A DNA stretch of 44,710 nucleotides from Acidobacteriaceae bacterium (GTDB taxonomy: Bacteria > Acidobacteriota > Terriglobia > Terriglobales > Acidobacteriaceae), in assembly GCA_031296325.1 (NCBI GenBank), contig JARLFY010000075.1, positions 1 through 44,710 on the forward strand, read 5' to 3'. Numbering within the stretch: position 1 is the stretch's first letter; every line of letters begins with the position of its first letter. This document shows, piece after piece, positions 1 through 8,985 of this stretch. The position numbers and the translations under genes are program-made. Under the pieces are notes generated by a model. That model did not search any database. It was not told the DNA's origin and was given only the letters and a program-made list of their open reading frames with translations.

Positions 1-67
1 CCAGACAGACTCCAAAGACTCCTCGTTTTGAGGGCACGCCTTCAGTAACTCCGCAGAATCCCGGAAG

Positions 68-87
68 GGCACGCCTTCAGGCGTGCC
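68..87. repeat. Short palindrome with TTCA loop
   Basis: Perfect inverted repeat GGCACGCC-TTCA-GGCGTGCC. A half copy (GGCACGCCTTCAG) lies at 33-45, so the element is partly duplicated. Short GC-rich arms around a TTCA or TTTA loop recur at 374-393, 416-429, 5787-5876, 15829-15918, 31801-31820 and 36791-36853. This looks like a REP-type intergenic family. Confidence 0.7.
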
Positions 88-260
88 GCAAGCAGCCTGT
101 CCAGCAGGAATAATTGCGCACCAAAAATGCAGCAAATTCGCCTGTCAAGCCCCAACGCCCTGCCATTCCAGAATAACCATCTGTCCGTCAACGACTTACC
201 GCATAAAATCAGATGGCATTTTAGTTACGCCCCAGACGGTAAACTTAAAGTATGCAGATT

Positions 261-300
261 AAAGAGAAAGGCCCAGCCAATTGCTCGGGCCTTTCTCTTT
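261..300. terminator. Bidirectional rho-independent terminator
   Basis: Perfect 14-bp stem AAAGAGAAAGGCCC / GGGCCTTTCTCTTT around a 12-nt loop. The arms begin with A-rich and end with T-rich runs, so it could work on either strand. It lies about 290 bp beyond the pgsA stop, so it probably ends a plus-strand gene left of the window. No convincing coding region separates it from the left edge. Confidence 0.75.
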
Positions 301-368
301 GAGAAGCTGTTTAATAACGCAATCTCCGCCCCGTCGTCTCTGAATACTGCCAATGTTTTTGTCTCTGA

Positions 369-434
369 GATAGGTCAGGGCTTCAGCCCTGACGCCAGAA
401 TCGGCGCAGGAACAAGGGGCTTTAGCCCCCGGGA
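369..434 (+). repeat. Composite double-palindrome element, copy 1
   Basis: Starts with GATAGG, then GTCAGGGC-TTCA-GCCCTGAC (374-393), a GC-rich spacer, and GGGGC-TTTA-GCCCC followed by CGGGA. The same order of parts appears on the minus strand at 36791-36853, which makes this a mobile or amplified intergenic element rather than a chance hairpin. An open frame over 127-480 runs through it and the terminator, and is judged non-coding. Confidence 0.7.
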
Positions 435-483
435 TCGGCCTCCGCTCGGCAAATCATCGCGGAATGGAGAAGACGTTTAAATA

Positions 484-499
484 TATACTAAAAAGTATA
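484..499. promoter_or_regulatory. TATACT-N4-AGTATA inverted repeat
   Basis: Perfect 6-bp arms TATACT / AGTATA around AAAA. The same arms with a GTAA centre sit at 27343-27358 inside a longer palindrome. In both places an ATATATACCC motif lies about 45-55 bp away. It could be a repressor operator or part of another repeat family. No regulator gene is adjacent. Confidence 0.35.
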
Positions 500-537
500 C
501 ACTAAACAATAACGCCTTTATTACCAGCAACATGAAT

Positions 538-563
538 ATATACCCCCCCCCGGGGGGGTATAT
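538..563. repeat. C9/G7 homopolymer palindrome downstream of pgsA
   Basis: Arms ATATACCCCCCC (538-549) and GGGGGGGTATAT (552-563) separated by CC, giving nine C then seven G in a row. It lies 24 bp beyond the pgsA stop on the minus strand. It could be a terminator stem, but no T-run follows it. Homopolymer runs of this kind are prone to slippage. Confidence 0.6.
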
Positions 564-587
564 GACCGGAGTGCGTTGCGCCTGTCC

Positions 588-1286
588 TTACGAGACCTGC
601 GAATGGCCCTCTGGGACGGTCTTGCGTTTGCGGCTGAGTACGGAGCTGCGCCGCGTTCGTGCGCTCTCGCTGGCATGGTCGATCTTCTTCCAGAAGGCGA
701 TGAAGTAGTCTGCCGCCGAGATGATTGAGACGATCGTCATCCAGTAGATCGACCACAGCGCGATCATGTGTACGGCGATAATCAGCCCGTCGCCGTTCTT
801 GTTGGGGAACCAGATCCAGTAGTTCCAGCGGTGGGCCAAAATCGCCGCCACCACCGAGACGATCTGGATGACGGTCTTCAACTTGCCAATCTCGCTGGCG
901 TCGATGGTGAAGCCCTCGGAGGCGGCGATCGAGCGCAGGCCGGAGACGAGAAACTCGCGGCTGATGATGAGTACGGCGATCCACGGCGGCACAACGCGCG
1001 GGTTGTACGCCACCAGAATGATGTAGGCGGCGGTGACCATCAGCTTGTCGGCCAGCGGGTCGAGCAGCATTCCCAGCGTGGTGATCTGCTTGCGTCGTCG
1101 CGCCAGATAGCCGTCGAGTCCGTCGGTGATGGAGGCCAGGATGAAGACCGCCGAGGCGATCACCTCCTGCTCTCCTCCGGCAAGGCCGTGTGTGGCGTGG
1201 TTGGCCGGAAAGACCGGCGACAGGATCCACATCAGCAAGGGGACCGAGGCGATGCGGCTAAGCGTGATGGAGTTAGGCAGGTTCAT
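588..1286 (-). CDS. pgsA: CDP-diacylglycerol--glycerol-3-phosphate 3-phosphatidyltransferase
   Basis: Makes phosphatidylglycerolphosphate from CDP-diacylglycerol and glycerol-3-phosphate in the inner membrane, the committed step toward phosphatidylglycerol. The 232-residue product shows the CDP-alcohol phosphatidyltransferase signature in full: D-G-x2-A-R-x8-G-x3-D-x3-D (DGYLAR...GMLLDPLAD). Several hydrophobic segments surround it, and the N-terminus MNLPNSITLSR is typical of PgsA. The frame extends upstream to 1385, but those residues are arginine/serine rich and unlike the family, so the ATG at 1286 is chosen. It is somewhat longer than usual (about 180-200 residues) because of a loop near NKNGDG and a basic C-terminal tail. 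It is divergent from the large surface-protein gene at 1629. Membership of the CDP-alcohol family is firm; PgsA over a close paralogue is very likely. Confidence 0.9.
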   Translation of the reverse strand: MNLPNSITLSRIASVPLLMWILSPVFPANHATHGLAGGEQEVIASAVFILASITDGLDGYLARRRKQITTLGMLLDPLADKLMVTAAYIILVAYNPRVVPPWIAVLIISREFLVSGLRSIAASEGFTIDASEIGKLKTVIQIVSVVAAILAHRWNYWIWFPNKNGDGLIIAVHMIALWSIYWMTIVSIISAADYFIAFWKKIDHASESARTRRSSVLSRKRKTVPEGHSQVS

Positions 1287-1628
1287 AGGCTTTCGTGTTC
1301 TTCGCGTCGCAGAACTGCGCGACGGCCTGCCGAGACGGAGTTCAGAGCGCGCTTCCGACGAACAACAGCGACCTGAGCTGAGCAAAAGTAGACATTAGCA
1401 TTCTCCCACATACGGAGACTTGCCGGGAGAAGAGATGCAGTTTTGCCTGCACAAAGGTCTATTTTGCAGAAGGACCAGCCCGCGCAGGCGGTTGCGAGGC
1501 GGATGAAATTGCGCTCTCGGAGTGATGACCGACTGAGGAGGCTGCGTCTTCTGTCTCGTAAATGGTGGGTTGCGCGTGATAAATTGGCTGCACCCGCATA
1601 GCCATGCGCATTCTGGCTGGGAACCCTT
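1287..1628. other. Divergent intergenic region pgsA / surface protein
   Basis: This 342-bp gap must hold the outward promoters for pgsA and for the gene at 1629. I see no convincing -35/-10 pair, operator or RNA. Small open frames here (for example from 1604) are shadows. The only structure noted is a weak TGCAG/CTGCA inverted repeat near 1436-1451. Confidence 0.4.
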
Positions 1629-4600
1629 ATGTCACACTTCGGTCGATCTCTTCGGCGTACGCTTCTCTGCCTCCTGTGCCTGACCACAGCCGTCGCCTCT
1701 GCGCAGACGACGCCGTTCATCAATCAGCCCAAGGTGTGGACGAGCGGCGGGCGGGTCACCAGTTTCCTGACCAAGATCTTCCAGACCGGCAGCAGTTATA
1801 TGGACATGCTGTACGTCAACGCCGCCGCCACCTCTGGCAGCAACTCGTCGGTCACCGCCGGAGTCTGGCTCAACGGGCCGAAGGTCTACACCGTTCTGGA
1901 CGAGAACGAGATCGCCTTTACCGGAGCCAGCAACGTCGTCGCTGCAATGGACGACTTCGACGGCGACGGCACAACCGACTTCGCCTTCGCCATCAGCGGA
2001 GTCAGCAGCAATAATCTCTGCGTCTATTACGGCAACGGCAGCGTCTTCAGCGGACTCTACACCACCAGCATCTTCAATGGAGGAAACGCCTACCCCATCC
2101 CGACCGCGATCGGAGGAGGAGACAGCGGCTGCTTGACCCTGCCTACAACGGGAGCAAAGACGCCCGTCTACTCCACCATCGCCTCGCTTCCCTTCTCGAC
2201 CACCAGCGCTCATCCGGGACTGCTGATTGAAGACAGCGCCAACGGAGTCGTCTACATCTACAGCAACAACGGAGTTGCTGGATCGCTGGGAGCTTTGAAC
2301 GGCTTTACGCTGACGACCACGATCAACCTCGCACCCACAGATGGCCCCGGCCCCATCTACCTCGGCGACTTCAACCGCGATGGCTACACCGACTTCATCG
2401 TCAACGGCCAGACCAGCCACTCCGCCACCGTCTATCTGGGCAACGGCGACGGAACATTTCAATCGCCCGCCCGCGCCACTCTCAGCAACGACGTTCTCTC
2501 CATGTTGATGCAGGAGGACAGCGATGGCATTGCGAACATGGTGATCGAGGGCGACAACGGCGTCATCGAGATCCACAAGGGCAATGGCGACGGAACATTC
2601 CAGACAAACAGCGAAGGCGGCACGGCAACCGCTCCCAGCGCGCTCGATGGCAACGGAGGCCACCTCGCAGCCATCGACCCCAACAATCTGGATATTCTGA
2701 CCACCACGCCGATCGGGTTGAGCGTCCTGAAGCCGCAGTCCACCGGCAGCCTGAACTACTCGCTGGCGAATATCTACAACATCGGCTCCGGTCGCAGCGA
2801 TTTCTTGCTGGAGCAGATCAATACGGCGGACTCATACCTCGATCTGGCGGTGGATTCAGCCGAGGGAATCGCCGTCGTATCGGGCAACGCCGATGGCAGC
2901 TTCAACACGACCGCGTCCTACCCGGTCGGAGCCCCGGCGCTCAGCGCTACCGTCGGCTCGTTTACGGCGAGCGGATGTCAGGATGTCGCGGTCGCCACCG
3001 ACACGACAAAGGCGCAACTGCTCACCAGCAACTGCTACGGCGTCTATACCGCTTCGGCCGCGCCGACAAACAGCCTGAGCAGTCCCGCTCCTGCGCTCTG
3101 GTCGAACCTTCTCTCCGGCGACTTCAATGGCAATGGCAAGCTCGATCTCGCCTACTCGCTGACCGGGCTTCCGGCTCCCGCCTCTGGAACCTCTGGGCTC
3201 TACGTCCAATACGGCAACGGCAACGGAACTTTTCAGGCTCCCGTAGCCGTCTCTGGCGCATCGGGCGGCAACAGTTTATTCGGGGAGAGCGTAGTCGGCG
3301 ACTTCAACGGCGATGGCATCGCAGACATCGCCAACAGCGACGCAGGGTATGACGACACGCTTATTGGGAAGAGTACAAACCCCTTCAGCGTGGGACTGAA
3401 TCAATCGGCCAGCAAGACGGCCTTCAATCAGGTTGCAGCGGGCTACTTCACCACGGGACGAAGCGGGACGCAGGATCTAATCTTCCAGCAAGGGAGCAGC
3501 CTGATCCCCTACAAGAACGATGGCAAGGGTAACTTCACCGCAATGCCTGCGCTCTCCGGTACGCCGACCGCCAGTACGCTCGCCGCCAGCACAGTTCTGC
3601 TCGCCGACGTCGACAAGGACGGCTACGGCGACGTCATCGCTCTCTACCACTATCTTGGTTCCGACCCGTCAAACCCGAACTACGGCGCGCCCAATCAGAT
3701 CTACATCTGGTACGGCTACGGCGATGGAACCTTTGCAGCTCCGGTCATCTCTCCCCTGCCCTCGTCCAAAGTCATCACGACCACGCCCATTCCCGCTCTC
3801 AAGCGGAACTACTACATGGCCGCTGTGGGCGACATGAACAACGACGGCCTGCCCGATCTGGTTCTCAGCGACGGCTATGTGATCAGCGTCCTCTACAATC
3901 TGGGGGGAGGCATTCCGGCCAACCGCAGCTTTGGCAATGAACAGCACTTCCTCGCCGGACAAGGGATCAACTCCATCTCGCTGGCGGATGTGAACGGCGA
4001 TGGCAAGATCGACCTGATCGCAGCCAACGGCGGAGAGACAATCTCCAATCCGATTGCCCTGCTGGGAAGCCCCGCGCAGAGTTCGCTCAGCCTCGCCGCC
4101 AACCCGGCGGTAAACACTGGCGGCGTCACCGTGCTGCTGAACTCCATCCTCACGATGCCGGTGACGGAAAAGATTACCGTCTCGCCCGAACCAAGCAAAC
4201 TCGGAGCCACCTTCACCCTGAACGCAACGCTGACCCCGAGTTCAGGAGTAGCAGAGCCAACCGGCTCGGTAACCTTCTCCATCGACGGAGTTGCCGTCTC
4301 CAACTGCTCGCCTTCCTATATTTCAACAGGAATCCCCTACTCGACCGCAAACTGCGTTATTCCAGCGGCGAACACCTACACTGCGGGCACGCGTATTATT
4401 ACGGTCTCCTATGACGGCGACCTCTACAACTCGCCGATCACAGCCTCCGCCAGCCACGTCATTCAAGACAGCTCGACCACCACCGTTCTCTACCTCTGCG
4501 TCGGCCCGCGCGTGGACTGCCCGACGGGAACCGTCCAGCCCCCACTGGTCTCCACGCTCACCATGACCTACGGGCAGTATTGGAACGGCACATCTGTCGT

Positions 4601-5657
4601 CACAGCCGCCGACGGAGGCACGATCTCCGGCTACACCACCATCTACGACTCCTACAACGGAGGCCCTGCCAAAATGCTGTGTTCTGTTCTCCCCGGCCAA
4701 TCCTGCCCGGCGGCCGTGGGCACCACACTCGGCACCAACGCAGGAACGAACGTCATTACGGCGGCCTATCAGGGCGACACAAACGGGCACACCGGATCGA
4801 CCTCAAACCCAGTCGCCATCACTGTGCTACAGGACACCAACACGGCGACGCTCACCAGTTCGCTCAACCCTGCCACGCTGGGGCAATCCGTCACCTTCAC
4901 CGCGATCCTAACCGGCAACTACGCTCCTCCCACTGGCACGGTCGACTTTACCAGCGGGAGTACCACGCTCTGCGCTGCTGTAGCTCTCATCCCAAGCACG
5001 ACCAACAATACCAGTACAGCCACATGCACCACCACCTCGGCCCTGCCAGTGGGCAGCGACGCGGTCACCGTCTCCTACGCCGCAACGCTGAACTTTGCCG
5101 CCGCAACCAAAACCATCACCGAGACGATCAACGCCCCGCTGGCCGGCAGCTTCACTCTCACGGTCACGCCCAACCCGGTGAACCTTGGCGTTGGTTATGG
5201 AACCGGACTGACAGTCACGGTGACCGCGCTGAATGGCTTCTCGCATGATGTGGATCTGGCCTGCGGAACGCTTCCCACCGAGGCAAGCTGCACCTTCACC
5301 CCGGCGACGGTTCCTGGCGGCAGCGGCTCAAGCACTCTGTTTCTGGAGACGACCTCTCCGCATAGCTGCGGCAACTCGCAGTCCTACTTTGTCGGATCAA
5401 ACGGCGGCGGATCGGGACTGACGCCTCTGGCTCTGCCTGCGCTTGCCGGATTGGTCGCAATCTTTATTCCCGGCAGACGCCGCTGGCTGCGCGCGTTGCT
5501 GATCGTCGCGCTGGCGGTGGGAGCCACGCAACTCACCGGATGCAGCAACTGCACCGACCTAGCCACGCGGCCAGGAACCTACACCTTCCAGATCACAGGC
5601 ACGGCAAGCACCGGAGAGGTCGAGACGCAGACCATAACCCTCAACGTCACGATTTAG
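1629..5657 (+). CDS. Large secreted FG-GAP/VCBS and Ig-like repeat protein
   Basis: A 1342-residue exported protein, probably on the cell surface. A Sec signal peptide covers about residues 1-25 (RRTLLCLLCLTTAVASA). Residues about 100-820 carry repeated FG-GAP/VCBS blades with calcium-loop-like DxDxDGxxD motifs (DDFDGDGTTD, GDFNRDGYTD, GDFNGDGIAD, ADVNGDGKID), consistent with a beta-propeller. From about 840 to 1255 come three or four Ig-like bacterial repeats (PTGSVTFSIDG, PTGTVDFTSG). The C-terminus is odd: a hydrophobic stretch, an RRRW cluster, a second hydrophobic stretch ending LTGC (Cys about 1305), and a final short beta-rich tail. The start at 1629 follows a GGGA at short distance. 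It stands alone between pgsA and the sigma-factor unit. Adhesion or substrate binding is inferred from the domains only. Confidence 0.85.
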   Translation: MSHFGRSLRRTLLCLLCLTTAVASAQTTPFINQPKVWTSGGRVTSFLTKIFQTGSSYMDMLYVNAAATSGSNSSVTAGVWLNGPKVYTVLDENEIAFTGASNVVAAMDDFDGDGTTDFAFAISGVSSNNLCVYYGNGSVFSGLYTTSIFNGGNAYPIPTAIGGGDSGCLTLPTTGAKTPVYSTIASLPFSTTSAHPGLLIEDSANGVVYIYSNNGVAGSLGALNGFTLTTTINLAPTDGPGPIYLGDFNRDGYTDFIVNGQTSHSATVYLGNGDGTFQSPARATLSNDVLSMLMQEDSDGIANMVIEGDNGVIEIHKGNGDGTFQTNSEGGTATAPSALDGNGGHLAAIDPNNLDILTTTPIGLSVLKPQSTGSLNYSLANIYNIGSGRSDFLLEQINTADSYLDLAVDSAEGIAVVSGNADGSFNTTASYPVGAPALSATVGSFTASGCQDVAVATDTTKAQLLTSNCYGVYTASAAPTNSLSSPAPALWSNLLSGDFNGNGKLDLAYSLTGLPAPASGTSGLYVQYGNGNGTFQAPVAVSGASGGNSLFGESVVGDFNGDGIADIANSDAGYDDTLIGKSTNPFSVGLNQSASKTAFNQVAAGYFTTGRSGTQDLIFQQGSSLIPYKNDGKGNFTAMPALSGTPTASTLAASTVLLADVDKDGYGDVIALYHYLGSDPSNPNYGAPNQIYIWYGYGDGTFAAPVISPLPSSKVITTTPIPALKRNYYMAAVGDMNNDGLPDLVLSDGYVISVLYNLGGGIPANRSFGNEQHFLAGQGINSISLADVNGDGKIDLIAANGGETISNPIALLGSPAQSSLSLAANPAVNTGGVTVLLNSILTMPVTEKITVSPEPSKLGATFTLNATLTPSSGVAEPTGSVTFSIDGVAVSNCSPSYISTGIPYSTANCVIPAANTYTAGTRIITVSYDGDLYNSPITASASHVIQDSSTTTVLYLCVGPRVDCPTGTVQPPLVSTLTMTYGQYWNGTSVVTAADGGTISGYTTIYDSYNGGPAKMLCSVLPGQSCPAAVGTTLGTNAGTNVITAAYQGDTNGHTGSTSNPVAITVLQDTNTATLTSSLNPATLGQSVTFTAILTGNYAPPTGTVDFTSGSTTLCAAVALIPSTTNNTSTATCTTTSALPVGSDAVTVSYAATLNFAAATKTITETINAPLAGSFTLTVTPNPVNLGVGYGTGLTVTVTALNGFSHDVDLACGTLPTEASCTFTPATVPGGSGSSTLFLETTSPHSCGNSQSYFVGSNGGGSGLTPLALPALAGLVAIFIPGRRRWLRALLIVALAVGATQLTGCSNCTDLATRPGTYTFQITGTASTGEVETQTITLNVTI

Positions 5658-5786
5658 CAACTAGGGCGTATCGACCTATACACAATTTGTAAACACTTGA
5701 AATATAAAGAACTGCCGCTGAACGAAGCAGGGGCAGCACTCTGCACCTACAGAGTCGAAGGATCTGCGGTTGTCTTTGTCTGGCAA

Positions 5787-5876
5787 GGACCAACGGCCCG
5801 TCCCATACCAGCCCAGACCGAAGGTCTAGGTAGACGCCCAGCGAATGGACCAAGGGCTGAAGGCCCGCGCTATAGC
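5787..5876 (+). repeat. 90-bp composite palindromic element, copy A
   Basis: Three hairpin-like blocks in order: GGACC-AACGGCCC, then CCAGACCGAAGGTCTAGG, then AAGGGCTGAAGGCCCG ending CTATAGC. The same order, spacing and much of the sequence recur at 15829-15918, also 90 bp. It sits in the 265-bp gap between two convergent genes, as REP-type elements usually do. Confidence 0.75.
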
Positions 5877-5922
5877 TTTCCGAGGATCGAAACGCTTCAA
5901 CCGTGCTATATGTCGATACAGC

Positions 5923-6660
5923 CTAGGGCGCGGGATGGGGAGCGCGGGATGGGGAGTACGGCTCGACGGTAATAATGGTTGCCAGCAGCGAGCGCTCCGC
6001 GTCGGAGAACTGAACTCGGTAGGCGGGGGAGTTAATGACCTGCTGGCGTTGCTGCGGCGGCATCTCGCGCAGGCTCAGGATGGCGCGGGCCACGAGTTGG
6101 CGACGCGGCGTAGGAAGTCCATGGAGTTCCTGCACCGCGCTGCGCCACTGCTGGCGTTGCGGCTGGGTCATGTATCCCAGAGCTTCATTGCGCTCCAACA
6201 TGCGCTGACGCTGCTGCGGATTCATGTTGTTGAGGCGGGCCAGGTCGTCGCGATAATGCTGCTGTACCTGTGCAGGAAGCTCACGAAAACCAGGTTCGTT
6301 TTGCAGCGCGCGCTGCTGATCCGCCAGCGAAAGATTGCTGTGGCGATCCATCCACTGCGCCAGATGCTCCTGGTTCTGAGCGGGTCTGACCACGGCATTG
6401 GGCGAAGAGCCGCCGGAGGAGCCACGTTGCACCGACCTGCCAGCACTGCCGCTCGGAGAGGAACCCTCTGGCCCGTTAGGCAAAGCCGGACCGGGCAAAG
6501 AATTACCGAGGGCGGGATTTTGCCGCGCAGAATTTCCCTGTCTAAAGTCAGCGGCGAACGGAAAGGGCTGCCGATAGCCCTGAGCGAACGACGGTACGGC
6601 GACAAGCAGAAGAGCCAATGTCGAGCCAGCACAGAGCCGAGATGGAGAGAAGTATTTCAT
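5923..6660 (-). CDS. Exported DUF3106 protein
   Basis: A 245-residue protein of unknown function. An N-terminal signal peptide (LALLLVAVPSFAQ) points to the periplasm. A Gly/Pro/Ser/Asn-rich linker (residues about 30-90) precedes a helical region rich in Gln, Arg and Met (NNMNPQQRQRMLER, REMPPQQRQQV), the pattern of DUF3106. Such Q/R/M-rich helices resemble periplasmic stress sensors of the CpxP/Spy/CnrX kind, but that comparison is inference. It is the last gene of a minus-strand run after the anti-sigma factor (214-bp gap), and this neighbour order is common in Acidobacteria. A GTG at 6669 is possible; the ATG at 6660 is used here because neither has a clear ribosome site. A role as partner or target of the sigma/anti-sigma pair is plausible. 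Confidence 0.75.
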   Translation of the reverse strand: MKYFSPSRLCAGSTLALLLVAVPSFAQGYRQPFPFAADFRQGNSARQNPALGNSLPGPALPNGPEGSSPSGSAGRSVQRGSSGGSSPNAVVRPAQNQEHLAQWMDRHSNLSLADQQRALQNEPGFRELPAQVQQHYRDDLARLNNMNPQQRQRMLERNEALGYMTQPQRQQWRSAVQELHGLPTPRRQLVARAILSLREMPPQQRQQVINSPAYRVQFSDAERSLLATIITVEPYSPSRAPHPAP

Positions 6661-6874
6661 TGAAAACACGTCGTCTATCAGAACTTCATTTCAACAGCGT
6701 TCAATCTACCGCAGTATTCGACTACGGAAAGATTTACTCGCTGCATTCATCAGATTGTAAGAATGTCAGCAGCATACCTATAGACGGTAGCATTTGTCAC
6801 GTCCTAAATAGATGAAATTTTCTCCCCATTCTCCCCTCCGAATTCGATCCGCCCCGAATATTTGCTAAGTCGTT

Positions 6875-7384
6875 CTAGCTCTGCGGAAGCGGAGTATCGG
6901 CATCGGCGGCGGGAGCATCTTCCTGTAGCATTTGGTCCATCTGTTGCAGCGCCTGTTCGTTCTTGTCGAGGAGTTGGAGGTCTTTGACCGCCGCAGAGGG
7001 CTGCACCACCTGCTGAGGATGCTGGAAGCTGACGACGCCGTAGCTGCCTCCTCCGACGAGCAACAGCAGAGACATCGCCCCGGCAAGAGCGGGACGGAAG
7101 CGACGACCGGTATTGAGCTGCAGACGAGTCTTCAGCCGCTCGAACCAGCCGGCTGCGGGTTCGTCCTGCGCCTCGCGAAGGCGGACGGCCAGCTTCTGGT
7201 CGAAGTAGGGCGAGATCTCGGGAGCCTTCCAGAGGTCGAGCAGCGATAGCGTCGCCTGTAGCGTGGCAAGCTCCTGCGCACAGGCCGGACAGGAGGCGAT
7301 ATGGCCCCAGACAGCGGAATCTTCCGCCACAGCGGGATTGAGCAGTAGATCGGGTAGAGCGTTCTGGCACGTCTTGCAGTTCAT
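6875..7384 (-). CDS. zf-HC2 transmembrane anti-sigma factor
   Basis: Holds the upstream ECF sigma factor inactive until a signal arrives. The 169-residue product has the zinc-binding anti-sigma motif H28-x3-C32-x2-C35 (HIASCPAC), preceded by a C3-x2-C6 pair. A single membrane segment follows at about 97-117 (AMSLLLLVGGG), then a periplasmic Gln/Leu-rich tail with coiled-coil character. The start at 7384 is fixed by a strong ribosome site (AAGGAG on the minus strand, about 7 nt upstream). An upstream extension of the frame lacks family features. It begins 133 bp after the sigma gene on the same strand and precedes the DUF3106 gene. The motif makes the class firm; the inducing signal is unknown. 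Confidence 0.88.
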   Translation of the reverse strand: MNCKTCQNALPDLLLNPAVAEDSAVWGHIASCPACAQELATLQATLSLLDLWKAPEISPYFDQKLAVRLREAQDEPAAGWFERLKTRLQLNTGRRFRPALAGAMSLLLLVGGGSYGVVSFQHPQQVVQPSAAVKDLQLLDKNEQALQQMDQMLQEDAPAADADTPLPQS

Positions 7385-7517
7385 GGCACTTCTCCTTTCC
7401 ATCGCAGAGGCGTCTCGTTCCTGTCCTGCGCCTCTTGCGGCTTGATTCTGACCATCCATCGAAATCCTTGCGTCGATACAAGCCGTAATCCTAATGGACT
7501 ACGGCAAACAGCCTTCT

Positions 7518-8390
7518 CTATATAAATTCCTTCAGCTTCTCGCGCAGAGATTGGTACGCGCGAAAGAGCAACGATTTGGTGGCAGACTCGCTCAACTTAA
7601 GTACGTCGCCGATCTGCTTGTAGTCCATTCCTTCGTACTTGTGCATCAGCACGGCCATGCGCTGGCGTTCGGGCAGCGCGAGAATGTGCTGGCGAATCGC
7701 GTTGAAGCGCTCGCGGCGGAGCAGTTCGACCTCCGCTCCCGGCGTGGTGTCTGCAACGTCGGGCGTGGTTCCCGTCTCGCTGTCCGGCTCGTCGAGGTAG
7801 ACCGTGGAGGCGGAGCGTTCAAGACGCGTGTCGCGCGCGTAGTTGACCCCAAGGTTGGTCGCAATGCGATAGAGCCAAGTGCTGAACCGAGCCTCTGCCC
7901 GATAGGTCTCACGCGATCGGTAGACGCGCAGGAAGACCTCCTGCGCAAGCTCCTCGGCGACGGCCTGATTGTGTACCATGCGATACATGAAGCTGATGAT
8001 CGGCTTGCGGTACTTCTGAATCAGGAAGTCGAAGCCGGACATATTGCCGGAGCGCAACTCCAGCATGATGGCCGAGTCTTCCATCTCGGGAAAATGCTCC
8101 GAGCTTTGCGACGCAGTTCCATGCGGCGACCCAGCGCCATGCAGAGCCGACGGCGGCAGTACGCCCTCGATAAGCCCCGGATTGACAGCCATCGATGCCA
8201 TATCATCAATAACCCCATCTGCGGCCTGAGGTTGCGCCTCGTCGGAAAATTCTTGCGAAATTCTTGCGTCGTCGGACGGCAACTCCGGCTGGTCGTCCGA
8301 ATCGGACCTCCGGGCACTGCGATGCAGCTTCTCGGGGGGATCGAGCGACGGGGCGTGTGTGCTGCGCGGATTCTGTTTTGCGTCGGACAT
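7518..8390 (-). CDS. RNA polymerase ECF (sigma-70 family) sigma factor
   Basis: Directs RNA polymerase to a specific promoter set. Region 2 lies at about residues 115-185 (FDFLIQKYRKPII ... EELAQEVFLRVYR ... FSTWLYRIATNLGVNY) and region 4 at about 232-285 (LPERQRMAVLMHKYEGMDYKQIG). The 290-residue length exceeds the usual 170-200 because of about 105 mostly polar, low-complexity residues before region 2. Internal ATGs at residue 64 or 103 (8084) would give a conventional protein, so the start is uncertain. The zf-HC2 protein downstream is its likely anti-sigma factor. No region-1.1 or SnoaL-like domain is visible. The promoter motif it recognises could not be read from the flanks. Confidence 0.9.
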   Translation of the reverse strand: MSDAKQNPRSTHAPSLDPPEKLHRSARRSDSDDQPELPSDDARISQEFSDEAQPQAADGVIDDMASMAVNPGLIEGVLPPSALHGAGSPHGTASQSSEHFPEMEDSAIMLELRSGNMSGFDFLIQKYRKPIISFMYRMVHNQAVAEELAQEVFLRVYRSRETYRAEARFSTWLYRIATNLGVNYARDTRLERSASTVYLDEPDSETGTTPDVADTTPGAEVELLRRERFNAIRQHILALPERQRMAVLMHKYEGMDYKQIGDVLKLSESATKSLLFRAYQSLREKLKEFI

Positions 8391-8483
8391 CGGGCTAGCT
8401 AATTGTACTTGGCGAGCGTCGCAGAAGGGGATGGCAGAGGTTGCCGAATGAGCTTCCCCGCTGCAAGCAGAAGCTGCACCTCC

Positions 8484-8978
8484 TCAATCGTTTACCCCTG
8501 AACACGAAATGGGTTCTGATCCGAGAGAAGGCAGCGGCTTGCGATAGATCAGAGCATCCAGACCGGGGCCATAGAAGTTCTCCGCCGTTCCCACCCGTTC
8601 GTAGCCGATCCGCTCGTAGAACCGTATCGCGCCTGCATTGCCGGTGAACGCATGAAGCTCCATCCCCACGGCTCCCGCATTGCTGGCTTGACGTTCGACC
8701 TCGGCCATCAAGCGCTGCGCCAGCCCGCGTCGTCGCCATGCCTCTGCCACGTCGAGCGTCACCACATAGCCCATGCGCTCGGACAGATGAACGATGCAGA
8801 ATCCCGCCAACTCCCCCTCGGCTTCGGCCAGCACGGTCAACGCATCGGCGGCCTCGGCAAACTCGCGCATGGCTCTGCGACTGAAGCGAAAGACCGGCTC
8901 GAAGCAGAGCACGTCAAGCGCCCACATCGCCTTCCAGTCGTCCACGCGATACTCCCGCAACTCGGGAGAGATCAACAT
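8484..8978 (-). CDS. GNAT acetyltransferase, RimI-like
   Basis: A 164-residue Gcn5-related N-acetyltransferase. The acetyl-CoA motif is R-x-x-G-L/A-A (RRRGLAQRL, about residues 86-94), with the preceding beta strand YVVTLDV and the later NAGAIRFYERIGY typical of ribosomal-protein alanine acetyltransferases. The start at 8978 is preferred because upstream codons overlap the neighbouring lipoprotein gene and do not look like the family. Only 7 bp separate the two genes, so translational coupling is likely. It reads into the sigma-factor gene after 93 bp. RimI is the best name, but the substrate cannot be fixed from sequence. Confidence 0.78.
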   Translation of the reverse strand: MLISPELREYRVDDWKAMWALDVLCFEPVFRFSRRAMREFAEAADALTVLAEAEGELAGFCIVHLSERMGYVVTLDVAEAWRRRGLAQRLMAEVERQASNAGAVGMELHAFTGNAGAIRFYERIGYERVGTAENFYGPGLDALIYRKPLPSLGSEPISCSGVND

Positions 8979-8985
8979 TTTATTC

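Noticed and set aside
127-480. 117-codon open frame on the plus strand
   Set aside because: It runs through a perfect bidirectional terminator and a composite repeat element, has no ribosome site, and its C-terminal codons are the repeat.
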